From Phaeodactylum tricornutum CCAP 1055/1 (lineage: Eukaryota; Bacillariophyta; Bacillariophyceae; Surirellales; Neidiaceae): a DNA stretch of 64,000 nucleotides. The notes below the pieces were generated by a model. It did not search any database, was not told the DNA's origin, and worked only from the letters and a program-made list of their open reading frames with translations. A program made the position numbers and the translations under genes. The DNA lies in NCBI RefSeq assembly GCF_000150955.2, contig NC_011684.1:62001-126000 (forward strand), in the 5' to 3' direction. This document shows, in pieces, positions 11,341-21,236 of the stretch (the stretch's first letter is position 1; the number at the start of each line of letters is the position of its first letter).

Positions 11341-12132
11341 TATCTCCTTTCTTCCCTAAGCTTTAATCAATTTTCTCTGAATAATTGAAATGCGGAAAAT
11401 TGGACCTTTTCCCTGCTGTAACTGTGATCAGTCGGTGCTTGCTTCATATCTCGAATTATGAGGTCGCCTGATACACCCACATAGGACATGTGAAATGATC
11501 CTAGAGATATTGAGTGCAAATATCGTTCATATCTCCTTTCTTCCCTAACCTTTAAATCAATATTTCTCTGAATAATAGAAATGCGGAAAATTGGACCTTT
11601 TCCCTGCTGTAGCTGTGATCAGTCGGTGCTTGCTTCATATCTCGAATAATGAGGTCGCCTGATACACCCACATAGGACATGTGATAATGATCCTAGAGAT
11701 ATTGAGTGCAAAATAGTGTTTGAGGAAAAAACCGAAGTATAACCGAAGATATACTATCCAAAAATCTAGAATTTATGGAGGCAAATTCCTCTGCCTCTTA
11801 GATGTAAAGGAATCGCCGGCTACTGTTACTGGTACTGTACCAATGAATGCACTCACGAGGTCACTCGCCTTCTCTAGCTTATTAAAAAAGTATAGAATGG
11901 GTACTCGAATAATGAGGTCGCCTGATATACCCATATACGACATATGATAATGATCCTAGAGATAAGGAGTGCAAATATGTGTCTGAGCAAAAAGCCGAGT
12001 ATAACAGAAGATGAGGCAAATTCCTCTGCTTCTTAGATGTAAAGCGGCTACTATTACCGGTGCTGTACTGTACCTACAAATGCACTCGCGAGGTAACTCG
12101 TCTTCTCTGGATTAAAAATATTATAGAAGGGG
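11341..12132. repeat. Nested degenerate tandem repeat
   Basis: Two copies of a roughly 189-bp unit start at 11341 and 11530 (TATCTCCTTTCTTCCC, then GCGGAAAATTGGACC, then TGATCAGTCGGTGCTTGC). The second copy grows into a larger unit starting at 11641 (CTCGAATAATGAGGTCGCC) that recurs at 11904 and runs to about 12132. The 11641 and 11904 copies share the segment around GGCAAATTCCTCTGC. Copies differ by many substitutions and small indels, so the array is not recent. Confidence 0.8.
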
Positions 12133-12459
12133 TTGATTTGATGATTTTTGTGAGAGGGCCTCGCTCGATTATCAATCAGCCTTAAAGAGAGGGGAGAGTT
12201 GTTTACTATGTCTGTTCATGTGTGGTCGACAGTTTAGTAGCTCCGCTTCTTGGTTTCAATAACATTGTTCAGCATCGTAGGTGGCGTCATGCGGTAAGGT
12301 TTTGCCACCTTTCTCCCACCTTTTGAATGATCACATGGAATGTGACAGTGAAGTTCATTTTCTCGAAAAGTCTCTTCCTTCAACCTCTATCACACCAAAT
12401 CTGCTTTACAGAATGCTGCGTTATGGACGACACAAAATTCTCATTTACAGTGCGTTAGT

Positions 12460-13209
12460 CTAGTCTTCTTTGTACTGCGCCCCTTGTGAACTGAGCTGAG
12501 CCGCCGCAAATGCCCCCAAAGATATAGAAAATCCTAGAAGTACTAGCAAGCCTGTAGTAAAGTTCGGTTCCACAACATTCACGATAAAATTGTCAATGTT
12601 TTCTGGTAGAGGCTCTCCACTCGTTTTGCTCCAAGCTTCTACGGTAATTCCTAATCCAGCCCCAACAAAGAGAAGACTTGAAAGTGCCAGACCAACTTTA
12701 AGGAATCGATCAACAGCAATCAGAATAGGCCCGGGTATCATTGCCATTATGTCCAAATCTTCGTCTAATTCAATTTGCTTCTTCCATTCAGTCATCTTTT
12801 TCCGGCGCTCTTGTAACATTTCTAACTGCTTTGCATCAAGCTGTTGCTCTTCTAAGGACTTGAGACCGTATTTTTCGCGAAGAATTTTCTTAGTGCGCTC
12901 TTCTGGTGGTACGTCGTCCATACTAGGTGTACGGCTGGACCCTCCCTTCTCTACCGACTGCAAGAATGGTTCCGACAGCGTAGATTCTGGTGTGCTGGGC
13001 GGGGAAGAAGCAGGATCTTTTCCCACAAGTTTCGACGCTGTGCTCGGACTGTTTGATGCTCTTCCAAACCCTCGGGCATTGCTCCCCTTCTGTTGCTTGG
13101 CAGCGAGTTTGAGCTTCAACACACCACGAGACTGTATGGTTCTGTCGAAGACAAATGAATTACTGGCCGAAGCCAAAAAGACGATGGCGATAAAGAAGAA
13201 AGTCATCAT
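12460..13209 (-). CDS. Conserved plastid membrane protein, function unknown
   Basis: About 249 aa from the tandem ATGs at 13209/13206. The frame continues upstream to 13512 but only from the chosen start does the protein begin with a signal peptide (MMTFFFIAIVFLASASNSFVF), followed by a basic Ser-rich transit-like stretch; SNSFVF is a plausible plastid cleavage site. A charged helical middle (EEQQLDAKQLEMLQERRKK) precedes two membrane helices: ILIAVDRFLKVGLALSSLLFVGAG and the segment around FTTGLLVLLGFSISLGAFAAA. The paired-helix end with a PENIDNFIVNVVEPNFTTG loop resembles an uncharacterised family shared by plants and algae in plastids. I cannot name it. A TTTCACAGTCC motif is about 175 bp upstream. 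Confidence 0.7.
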   Translation of the reverse strand: MMTFFFIAIVFLASASNSFVFDRTIQSRGVLKLKLAAKQQKGSNARGFGRASNSPSTASKLVGKDPASSPPSTPESTLSEPFLQSVEKGGSSRTPSMDDVPPEERTKKILREKYGLKSLEEQQLDAKQLEMLQERRKKMTEWKKQIELDEDLDIMAMIPGPILIAVDRFLKVGLALSSLLFVGAGLGITVEAWSKTSGEPLPENIDNFIVNVVEPNFTTGLLVLLGFSISLGAFAAAQLSSQGAQYKED

Positions 13210-14814
13210 TTCAATTACACGAAATCGGATTCGCTCTGTCCTTTCATTTACGAGTTGAAGGGATGAATTGTACTTGCGTGTTCGTTTACTTCGCATTATG
13301 GTGGTACGTAATGATTTTTTGGCTCGACTTGATGCGTTGGCGCCTGGCGACGTTGTCACCATCATGCGAACGTACGAAGTACGGACTGTGAAATTAAGTT
13401 GACTCGATCGATTTTTGGTTGCTGAAAGGTGCCATTTTGCTGACTGTGTGAAGTGCAGTAGTATCTGATTCGCACTACGTGTCCACAACGATATTTTAGA
13501 GGTAATCCACAATTTGGTGAATATTACACTATTTGGGAAAACTTGAAAGAATTCTAAGTATCTTCATTTCATGCGATCATCGTCATGCTTTTCTTAGAGG
13601 ATGCCTAAATGTATCAGACCATTATTGTGTTGGCGCTTTGCGATTTAAGCAGAAGGAGTAGCTTAGGGGAGAATTGATTTTCTAAATTGCAAATGCTATA
13701 AACGATCACCATGATTAACCACAGCATATGGAATAACAGCTAAATTAAAGAGTACTTAAAAAGGTATTTCCCGCGAAAACTAAATAATTAGAACCAGTGT
13801 ATCTTTCCCAAATAGTGTATTTTTTACCCCGGTTCATCCCGAATAGGGGATTTTCTCATATTTTTATGTATCTCGAGCACTCTCTCTCGTCCACGGAATA
13901 TGGTCACTTTCTATTGAAAGTTTTTTACATTCCATGAATGTGACAATGCTCTTACATAAAGATGTGTCGCAGCAATCATCTTGACGTGCATTGATGAAGA
14001 AACGAACTGTTGGGGCGAGAAGAGTGCGAGGATGTGAGAAGACGTAGACCTCGAGTTCATGTAAAAAATCTAGAGATTTCTGTACACCGTAGCGAGTCCT
14101 TCCGCATGGAAGGGTGATATCTCTTGAAGTATGCTAGAAACTGCATCTTGCTGTTCACTGTCAATTCATCTATTTACAGTTAGAGACCTTTGCGTGTACA
14201 AGTATAGGAGAAGCCGATTCTGCGTGTTGATGGGCTGGAACTTACAACAATTTTTCCTTAATGCGGGACTCACCAAGCAATTTACAGTTAACTGTAAAAC
14301 ACTTCAACATCGTTTCGCCTACTTTGAAACTCCAAGCAGGACAGGAATAATCCGAAAGTTGCCTGTCTATTTGTCACAGGTAGAGGAGCATTTGTCTATC
14401 TTACAATCAGTGCTTTTTAATTGGTGCACGTCCCAGATGTCACAAAAATTCGCGAAACGGCAAGCAGGAGCCGCCAATATTGGAACTCCAAGCAGGACAG
14501 GAATAGTCCGGAAGTTACCTGTCTATTTGTGACCGGTAGAGGAGCTCTTTTGTTTTTCTTACAATCAATGCTTTCTGATCGGTACACATCCCAAGAGGTC
14601 ACAAAAGTTCGCGAAACAGCAAGCAGGAGCAGCCGTATGGAGCAGATTAACTTTTTTATCGCATTCACAACTCTGTGTGGGATTGGGAGCCACGATTCAG
14701 TTGATGGAACCATTTTGTTCTCATTATTCACAGTCGGCATTTGACAGTGAGTATTTTCTATTTATTTTTTTCTATTCGGTAAATTGCGTCGACGTCTACT
14801 GGTTTTTCCAGATA
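13210..14814. other. Intergenic region
   Basis: AT-rich DNA between a divergently oriented pair of genes. It holds the minus-strand promoter region near 13380-13450, unstructured sequence to about 14130, a 156-bp tandem repeat (listed separately), and a likely 5' UTR intron of the downstream gene: GTGAGTATTT donor near 14748 and TTTTTCCAG acceptor ending near 14811. No independent gene is supported. Confidence 0.5.
14328..14640. repeat. 156-bp tandem repeat, two copies
   Basis: Copies begin AACTCCAAGCAGGACAGG at 14328 and 14484. Each continues through ACCTGTCTATTTGT, a GAGG segment, TTACAATCA(G/A)TGCTTT, and ends near GCAAGCAGGAGC. The copies differ by scattered substitutions and one- or two-base indels, so duplication is older than the 88-bp repeat. 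It lies about 175 bp before the start of the small membrane protein gene. Confidence 0.85.
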
Positions 14815-15327
14815 ATGTCCATGTTGTCCCTGCTACATGCCTCAGCTATCTGGTCCGTTGACGGTCGGGTACCCCAGAATCTGCGAGTGCGCAAACCTGC
14901 TCTAGAAGGAATACCTATGGTAATCGATACCAAATCCTTAAACGACAGTGTACCTGCTGGCACAGACGACCACAATGACTGCACTCGCCGAGCCTTGGCC
15001 CAACTCGGCAAGATTAATGCTGATTTAGAGGACACCTATGGCGGCTTCCAGCTCAAATACTGGATTATTTTTGGGGCCTCTCTCCTCTTTTTGGTATGCT
15101 GCTGTACTGGCTGCGTTTTTTGGCGTTGCCGCCGACGTCGTGGAAAAGAAACGAATGCGGTCAAGCAGAATAGTGGCAAGTCAGACGGTGATGGTGAAAA
15201 GAGTAGCACCATGGTTACTAGAAACAATTCAGGTCACACGTCCACTACCCAAGATACTCCGGATACGGACCGCCCCAATGCCTGGGCTAATGCCCATAGC
15301 AACCATAGTATGAGCGTCATCTACTAA
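14815..15327 (+). CDS. Small single-pass membrane protein, unknown
   Basis: About 170 aa from the ATG at 14815, which follows a good intron acceptor (TTTTTCCAG), so the upstream in-frame extension to 14677 is probably not translated. A weak N-terminal hydrophobic segment (MSMLSLLHASAIWSVDG) may be a signal peptide. The ectodomain of about 70 residues contains DNHNDCTRR-like acidic sequence, then a strong membrane helix (YWIIFGASLLFLVCCCTGCVFW) with four cysteines at the cytosolic face, then an RCRRRR stop-transfer signal and a Ser/Thr/Asn-rich tail. The cysteines next to the helix are likely palmitoylation sites. A receptor or surface protein topology is plausible; no family recognised. An ATTCACAGTCGG motif precedes the putative 5' intron. 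Confidence 0.6.
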   Translation: MSMLSLLHASAIWSVDGRVPQNLRVRKPALEGIPMVIDTKSLNDSVPAGTDDHNDCTRRALAQLGKINADLEDTYGGFQLKYWIIFGASLLFLVCCCTGCVFWRCRRRRGKETNAVKQNSGKSDGDGEKSSTMVTRNNSGHTSTTQDTPDTDRPNAWANAHSNHSMSVIY

Positions 15328-15413
15328 AATAAATTGGCGACATCCCCGAGACGTTTTCATTGTCAACATATTTATAAGTAGTTCATCGTCACTTCCTGCC
15401 TACTCACATGCAA

Positions 15414-16880
15414 TCATCTTTGTTGAAAACTTTGAAAGATTGGCCCCAACAAGACACCATTCTGAATGGTCGCCATGTGCTTGCGCAAATCAATGGGAGT
15501 TACGTGGGGAGCATTTCCTGTTTTGTCACCCAATTCAGACCCTTCCGCTATTCCTGCAGGGTTCTCTGTAGTGTGTCCCGTGCCATTTGCGTCTTCTTTC
15601 GGATTAAAGAATATCTTGGTTAGTTTGCGCAGAGCCTTGACGTCAGACTGTGCATCTTCCATCTGGTCACGAAGGATGGGCCGCTCCTGCAACGCTTTTT
15701 CGGCACGCAACAACGGATCCGTTGAAACAAGCAGATCTAATTCCGCTTTGGATAGTAAAGGCTTCGGCTTAGTTGCTGTGGGTAGCGTGGAGGGGATGAC
15801 TATACGTCGCGGCCAGAGAAGTTCGTCAGCAATGCCCTTTTGAATTGCGTTCATAAGTTCCGACCGGAGCCACGGAATGCGCGTGATATCACCACCGGCT
15901 ATCCGAACATCTAGACCAATTTTAGGCACCGACGGTAGGGACACCAAGATGGCACCAAATCCGGGCGGTGCTTTGGTCAACGGAGCCAAGATCACCCGAA
16001 CAACTCCGTCGAAGCGAATGTTTTTGATTTCCACCGGTAGTCTTGCGAGACCTCCAGCGGTATACAGGTTAATAACCGCACTCACTTGACTATTCCATTC
16101 CATATCACAATCAAAAGCCATACCCTTGTCTCCCAAGTCATAGACACGCGCGGCTTCCAGTTTGGGTGTTTTCTTGCCAATTCCGAAACTCACGAGTGTT
16201 AGCTTTTTGACGTTCCGATTCTTGACTGTCTGCAAAGTGTCCTGCAGTGACTCTTCCATTGCGGCTGCAAGACTAAGCGGAAACAACCGATCCACTACAT
16301 ATTGCAGTACAATTAGTCCGGGAGCTCCCACGGCAGCAGCATACAAGCTCGCTTCCTGGCGAATCGCTTGTACTCCTTCCGCCGCCTTTTGCCTAGTCTC
16401 TGCTAAGCGGGCCTTGAGTACCTGCCAGGCTTCTTTCCACTTCCAGGATCCGTCTTGACGCAACGCTATTTTGGCTGCCGACAGAGCCAGTGTAAAACTG
16501 ATCCAAACCGACCGTAGGACGAGCTTGACAATGTCCCAGACGCGCTTGACGTTGTCCAAGCCAATGGCGTAGCAGGCCGTAACGGCCGCAATGGCCGTCG
16601 AAAAGAAGAGTCCCCCCGACACAAAGGCAAGTAGCAGCTTCAAAAATCCTACCCCGGGCGATGCGGATGTCAGCATGGCAGTGGCAGTCGTGGATGGAAG
16701 GATACGCGCCATCGGCCAAGATGTGTGTGCCGACATGCAAAGTGCCGTTGCCGAAGAACCGCTGGTAGTCCAAGGAGACGAGCCGTCATTACCTAAGCCG
16801 CGAGAAGGATCTAGAGGTAGCTTTGTCCCTCCGACAAAAAGAGCAGATTGACGAGCCCGGTGAGATGTGGATAATCTCAT
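15414..16880 (-). CDS. SMP-domain lipid-transfer protein (E-Syt-like, no C2 domain)
   Basis: About 488 aa from the ATG at 16880; an upstream ATG at 17006 adds weak sequence. Order: Ser/Thr-rich N-terminus, a hydrophobic hairpin (VGFLKLLLAFVSGGLFF and VWISFTLALSAA), then a helical linker, then an SMP domain. SMP hallmarks are visible: VSFGIGKKTPKLEAARVYD, the acidic strand MAFDCDMEW, GVVRVILAPL, PKIGLDVRIAGGDITRIPWL, and the closing ADELLWPRRIVIPS. Family members form tubular lipid conduits at membrane contact sites. Extended synaptotagmins carry C2 domains after SMP; here the tail is a 130-residue charged helical region instead. Membrane location is unknown; a hairpin-anchored ER protein acting at ER contacts is the simplest inference. 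Confidence 0.8.
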   Translation of the reverse strand: MRLSTSHRARQSALFVGGTKLPLDPSRGLGNDGSSPWTTSGSSATALCMSAHTSWPMARILPSTTATAMLTSASPGVGFLKLLLAFVSGGLFFSTAIAAVTACYAIGLDNVKRVWDIVKLVLRSVWISFTLALSAAKIALRQDGSWKWKEAWQVLKARLAETRQKAAEGVQAIRQEASLYAAAVGAPGLIVLQYVVDRLFPLSLAAAMEESLQDTLQTVKNRNVKKLTLVSFGIGKKTPKLEAARVYDLGDKGMAFDCDMEWNSQVSAVINLYTAGGLARLPVEIKNIRFDGVVRVILAPLTKAPPGFGAILVSLPSVPKIGLDVRIAGGDITRIPWLRSELMNAIQKGIADELLWPRRIVIPSTLPTATKPKPLLSKAELDLLVSTDPLLRAEKALQERPILRDQMEDAQSDVKALRKLTKIFFNPKEDANGTGHTTENPAGIAEGSELGDKTGNAPHVTPIDLRKHMATIQNGVLLGPIFQSFQQR

Positions 16881-17346
16881 CTTCAGGCAGCAGGAAAAGC
16901 TCGGCTGCAATGAATGTCCAAGCTTGACGGGTCGGAGGAGGGTTTTTTGTGTTGGCGATTTTGATCTTTCATCGACTGTGAATGGAACGTAGCGGCAGCA
17001 AAACATGATGGCTTCAGCCGTTTGAATGTTTGGAATTCGAACATCTTCGACGAACTTTGACAGGAATCGGATATGTTTATATAGGGTCGGAAATGTCCTA
17101 AGATTTCAGGGTGCATTGTGGCACAGACAACGACGTTTTGGTCACGAGAATGCTCTCGCAGTCCAACACAATTTTACTCTCCCTCTACTAGATCTACTAG
17201 CTAGCTCTACTACAAGAAAAATCAATTTTCTCATGATTGATGGAAGCGTCCGGGCGGGCCCACTTCATACATACCTACCACAAATAATTAGAGCATAGCA
17301 ACATATCCAAGTTATCAGTACTCTAGCATCGAAGAGTTTATTCTGT
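16881..17346. other. Divergent promoter region
   Basis: About 465 bp between the SMP gene (minus) and the flavoprotein gene (plus). A TTCACAGTC motif is on the minus strand near 16972-16983. A CTAGATCTACTAGCTAGCTCTAC low-complexity stretch lies near 17188-17212. No other feature recognised. Confidence 0.4.
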
Positions 17347-18597
17347 ATGACTGTTCCGTTGGCCTTCCATCATCACGTTGCAGTAGTAGGTGGCGGAATC
17401 ACCGGAGCATGCGCGGCATCCACTTTTGCCAGTCGGAATATTAAAGTCGACGTGTTCGACCAAGGTCGCAGTGGCCCAGGCGGTCGCGCCAGTCACCGTG
17501 TCACGGAAGAAGCAAAATTGGAATGGGACCACGGCTGTCAGTTCTTCCGGGCCGATACAGAACGATTCCGACAAAAAGTCGAGGGATGGATTGAAGGGGG
17601 CATGTGCCAAGAATGGTTCGGAAAATTCGGGCAAGATTCCAGCTCGGCAGACTTTTTTGGTCTCCCCGGCAAGCCGCCGTTTTTTGTTGGTATGAAGGGT
17701 CTAATCGATTCTTTACTCAATGAAGAAGGAATTCATGTGTATAGCGATCAGCGTGTAAGTAGCTTAGAAAGAGAAGGAAAGGTATGGAAACTGCTTGGAG
17801 TGCACGGTGAAGCTGCGTTTCATGACACTTCCGTGGAAGCGAAACCACAGCCAATTGGCTCAACAAACGGCTACGATGCTGTAGTTTTGACCGATGTCAG
17901 CTCATCTTTTGATTCTTGGCACCGTGCGTCAGCCGGTGTACCCGCTGCCTTTGCGGCTCGAGTGAGAGAACGTGCAGGATCTCGCGTTCCCCTTTTTTCC
18001 GCCATGGTGGCTTTCGAACAGCCCTCTCAAATCCCTTTCGATGCAACTGCTTTTGACCAGAACGAGTCGATCTGGTTTGCAGCTAAGACAAACAGCAAGC
18101 CAGGAATGGGAGCACTTGAGCAGGAATGCTGGACGATTATTTCTACTCCCGAGTATGCCATGCGCCAAATTTCGGAGATTCAAATGCAAGACAAAGAAAC
18201 AGGAGCATTTCAACCGCAAACACGGGAATATCTGACGTCTGTACCTGGTCCTGATTTAGAAAGATCTTTTCGTAGCTCACTTAAATCACAATGGAAGGTT
18301 GATCTACCCAAGGTTAGCTTTTTGAGTGCTCAACGATGGGGTTCGGCACTGCCGGCGCATCGTCTTGTGAACACTTCTTCCGACACAAGACAAATCATTG
18401 CCGGAGTAGCTTACGACTCAAAACGAGGCTGCCTCGCGCCAACTGAGGCAGAAGCTGGTACACAATCTTTCTTGGCTGATGATGGCTTGATGCTCTTTCA
18501 AGCTGGCGATATGGTGTCTTCCTACTCACCAGGATTTGAAGGGGCAGCAATCTCTGGTATGGATGCTGCAGAACATATATGTAAGCTTTTATCTTAG
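17347..18597 (+). CDS. Renalase-like FAD/NAD(P)-dependent oxidoreductase
   Basis: A protein of 416 aa. The N-terminus has the FAD-binding Rossmann motif VAVVGGGITGACAAS followed by VDVFDQGRSGPGGRAS. The next block, LEWDHGCQFFRADTERF, matches the renalase/amine oxidase-like segment (a D-G-A-QY/FF pattern). The C-terminus has the second FAD motif, LFQAGDMVSSYSPGFEGAAISGMDAA. This family oxidises reduced nicotinamide isomers or amines with FAD; several plastid relatives are known in plants and cyanobacteria. No signal peptide or clear transit peptide is seen, so cytosol is possible. Substrate unknown. Confidence 0.8.
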   Translation: MTVPLAFHHHVAVVGGGITGACAASTFASRNIKVDVFDQGRSGPGGRASHRVTEEAKLEWDHGCQFFRADTERFRQKVEGWIEGGMCQEWFGKFGQDSSSADFFGLPGKPPFFVGMKGLIDSLLNEEGIHVYSDQRVSSLEREGKVWKLLGVHGEAAFHDTSVEAKPQPIGSTNGYDAVVLTDVSSSFDSWHRASAGVPAAFAARVRERAGSRVPLFSAMVAFEQPSQIPFDATAFDQNESIWFAAKTNSKPGMGALEQECWTIISTPEYAMRQISEIQMQDKETGAFQPQTREYLTSVPGPDLERSFRSSLKSQWKVDLPKVSFLSAQRWGSALPAHRLVNTSSDTRQIIAGVAYDSKRGCLAPTEAEAGTQSFLADDGLMLFQAGDMVSSYSPGFEGAAISGMDAAEHICKLLS

Positions 18598-19238
18598 CTT
18601 CTGCGGCTGAGCTAAAATAGGAAAAGTTTTGCTCCAGGGTCTTGTTCTCCTGAAATAGTTGGGGTCTATATTTCTTCGATCATCGCTGGCACAACTCCTG
18701 CGAATCTCTCCTTCGAGGAAGAATATTTCGCAAACAAATTTTTTTTGAGAGCACTATTTCACTCGAATCGCCCCGCAATGCTACTTAATCATAGTCGATC
18801 CATGAAGGACTCTGCATCGCAAATGAAGATATCTTTTCGATCATGCTGGGGAATACATGACAAGTGTATTGACACACACCTGAACAATGATAGCTGTTCC
18901 GGTGCTCAATCTTTGTCCGTCGCTGGCCGTATCCTCTCCTCTACGGGCCATTGCTTGCATGGAGCTGAAGGCATCAAAAACATGCAGAGAAACTAATGTT
19001 GTGTGCGACTGAGAACACTTTTTTGGCTTCCAATGGGCCTCCTAGGGGCAAGTCATGCAATATTGAATATACAGTCACTTAGAGATTGCAAATCACTATT
19101 TTTGCGCGAGAGAGAAAATTTCTCCCTACTTTGGCTCCGGAGTGGGTGAAAGATGTATATTGAAAAAAGGTAATTAGCACTTTGTTCGCAGCATCTTTCT
19201 CTCTTTTGAGATTGTTTGATAAAAATAGCGCTTTTTTG
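18598..19238. other. Intergenic region between convergent genes
   Basis: The 3' flanks of the flavoprotein gene (plus) and the following minus-strand gene. A short open frame of 83 codons (18745-18996) has no recognisable character and is not called. No repeats noticed. Confidence 0.5.
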
Positions 19239-21236
19239 TTAGAGTACGTTTGCGATGAGCCGAATGCATTCCTTAAGTCCTTCTCGCTCGTGTGAACTTT
19301 CTGCCTGGATCAAAGAAGACTCATCCAGCCACCGGACATAGCGAATCAAGCCAGACAGCAGGCCCACCTGTTTTGCCAAACAGCGACGATGGCAAGGATT
19401 GCTAGATATTGCCAAGACCAACGAGATTGCAGCTTGTCGGCCTCCCGTATTTGTTTGAGAATTAGTCAATATGACGAGAGATTCGAGCACTCGCGGTTGC
19501 CGTACCAGAAGGGATTGGATCTCTCCGTCTGCCGATGACAAATCCTGAAAGATGTCCATGATCGAGATAGTCAGATCGGATACTGTGGACCACCTTATAC
19601 TTGTCGTTGCCAACGAAGTCAGGATTGTCGGGGAATCTGTAAGAATCTTTTTGGGGTCGTCGCCAAGTATAAATGCAATCATACTAACGGTCTGCTTCAC
19701 AATCTCTCTACTATCATCACCCAAGAGAGCTTGACAAACTTTTACCAAATCCGAACAGGGGATACCTTCACAGATCTGATGCGGTCTCGTGGTCAACCAT
19801 GCCATCATGTCCAGTAATATAGTGGCGGCGTCTCGCTGAATTTGATGATTGGGCCTCTGCTTTTGTTCAGGCACCAAAAGTACAATCTTCGTTAAGTTGG
19901 CAATTATTCGCTCTAGCTTTGAGCAATGCTTTTCAGTCAATATAACACACTCTACGCGTTTGTCTCGGAAACACAATCGCAGCCCAGAAACACTCTCCAG
20001 CTTGGCATCCCAGTCAGCGTCTATTAGAATCCGTATCAGAGCATCTGCAATAAAGTCTGGGGAGGTCGTGACATCCGGGCCTAAGGAAGCTAGGGCAGAC
20101 AAAGTCGCAGCAGCCATAACAGCAAACTCGGGATTCTTAGACACAGCAGTATCTTCTAGAAGCCGCAACACCTGTGATGTTTCTCGCTTTTTCCAGAGAA
20201 GTGCGATGCCGTTCGATGAGCACGAAAGACACCTCCAATAAAATAGCTGTTGATCGTAGTTGCTAGTGCCTTCGTGTTGTTCTCGGAGTTTGAAGGGCAG
20301 GTTAACGGCATGAAGTTGATTGTTTGTCGTCGTATCAACTTCTAAACTGGCAATGGAAAGCTTGGTGAATTCAACGATTTCGACAGAATTCTGCCAATGG
20401 AAAGAAGAAACGTGCTGTAAAAGGTACCGAATTCTAGGACGCAAATCGCTGGTGGCTGAATGGTACCAACGGACAAGAATGAGCAGATTCCGACGAGCTC
20501 GGGTATGAGCAGCAAGAAAGATGGTGTCAACGAGATCCCCACTCAAATAAACACTCCTTTCATCGTAGGCTGACAGTGTTGCCCTTGTCAATTGTTCCAG
20601 CACGAATAAGCACACTTCCGGTGTCGAAGTATTTGAGGGATATGAACTGTCTCTATACCTATCCATACAGTCCAGCAAAAATTCGAGCGTTTCTGTACGG
20701 TCTTCCTGCGTCAATGATTGAGAGTTGGAGCGTGACCGATAAAACTGCCTTAACAGTTGCCAGGACTGCGAAACACTGTCCGCCTTTTGATCTATGGTGT
20801 CACGAGCGTCGCGCGTAGTAGAATTTGAGAGTTCCGGTACATCAATTATCTCCTGGTTTCTTTGTTGACAAAGGAGAACGGCGTGGTGCAGTTCCAATAT
20901 CAAACACGCGTGTTCATGTCGGACATCGTCTGTATCCATAACGGGAATTTCGTCGCCGCCGGAGCAGTTGGGTCGGAGATATCTGCTGCGGTCGAAGCTA
21001 TCGTCGTCCTGTCGATTCGGGCGGTGACAATGTTCTCTTACGTGTCGAACCAATCGTACCGATGTTGCGGATTTGGAAAGGTCTTTTTGCCATTGGCACT
21101 TGGGATCTTGACGAACCAAGCTAGTGTTTCTGGACGCAGCCTTCGGAAAAGAAGGCTGACTTGAAGCATTTGCATCAGTATAGATGACACGGGATTGTCC
21201 ATAGTTCCACCGTGGTTGTTTCGTAGGCTTTTTCAT
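19239..21236 (-). CDS. Large helical hypothetical protein (ARM/HEAT-like?)
   Basis: About 665 aa from the ATG at 21236; the longer frame to 21353 is also open but adds a weak N-terminus. The first 200 residues are basic and Ser/Asn-rich (KKPTKQPRWNYGQSR). From about residue 200 onward the protein is a string of amphipathic helices: LEFLLDCMDRY, CLFVLEQLTRATLSA, AHTRARRNLLILVRWYH, VMAAATLSALASLG, and ending LSGLIRYVRWLDE. The periodicity suggests an alpha-solenoid (ARM/HEAT), but no canonical repeat can be assigned by eye. A scaffold or adaptor role would fit. Probably stramenopile-specific. Confidence 0.65.
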   Translation of the reverse strand: MKKPTKQPRWNYGQSRVIYTDANASSQPSFPKAASRNTSLVRQDPKCQWQKDLSKSATSVRLVRHVREHCHRPNRQDDDSFDRSRYLRPNCSGGDEIPVMDTDDVRHEHACLILELHHAVLLCQQRNQEIIDVPELSNSTTRDARDTIDQKADSVSQSWQLLRQFYRSRSNSQSLTQEDRTETLEFLLDCMDRYRDSSYPSNTSTPEVCLFVLEQLTRATLSAYDERSVYLSGDLVDTIFLAAHTRARRNLLILVRWYHSATSDLRPRIRYLLQHVSSFHWQNSVEIVEFTKLSIASLEVDTTTNNQLHAVNLPFKLREQHEGTSNYDQQLFYWRCLSCSSNGIALLWKKRETSQVLRLLEDTAVSKNPEFAVMAAATLSALASLGPDVTTSPDFIADALIRILIDADWDAKLESVSGLRLCFRDKRVECVILTEKHCSKLERIIANLTKIVLLVPEQKQRPNHQIQRDAATILLDMMAWLTTRPHQICEGIPCSDLVKVCQALLGDDSREIVKQTVSMIAFILGDDPKKILTDSPTILTSLATTSIRWSTVSDLTISIMDIFQDLSSADGEIQSLLVRQPRVLESLVILTNSQTNTGGRQAAISLVLAISSNPCHRRCLAKQVGLLSGLIRYVRWLDESSLIQAESSHEREGLKECIRLIANVL

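Larger units (their letters stand above)
9702..12459. other. AT-rich gene-poor region with degenerate repeats
   Basis: About 2.7 kb with no supported gene. Base composition is clearly more AT-rich than the flanking genes. Short frames are not conserved in character. The region holds a perfect 11-bp-stem hairpin (10423-10448), a loosely repeated segment near 11030-11190 (two stretches with GCGTAAT...AGTCAAC), and the nested tandem repeat at 11341-12132. It may be a decayed mobile-element or recombination-prone tract; no transposase frame is visible. Confidence 0.6.
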
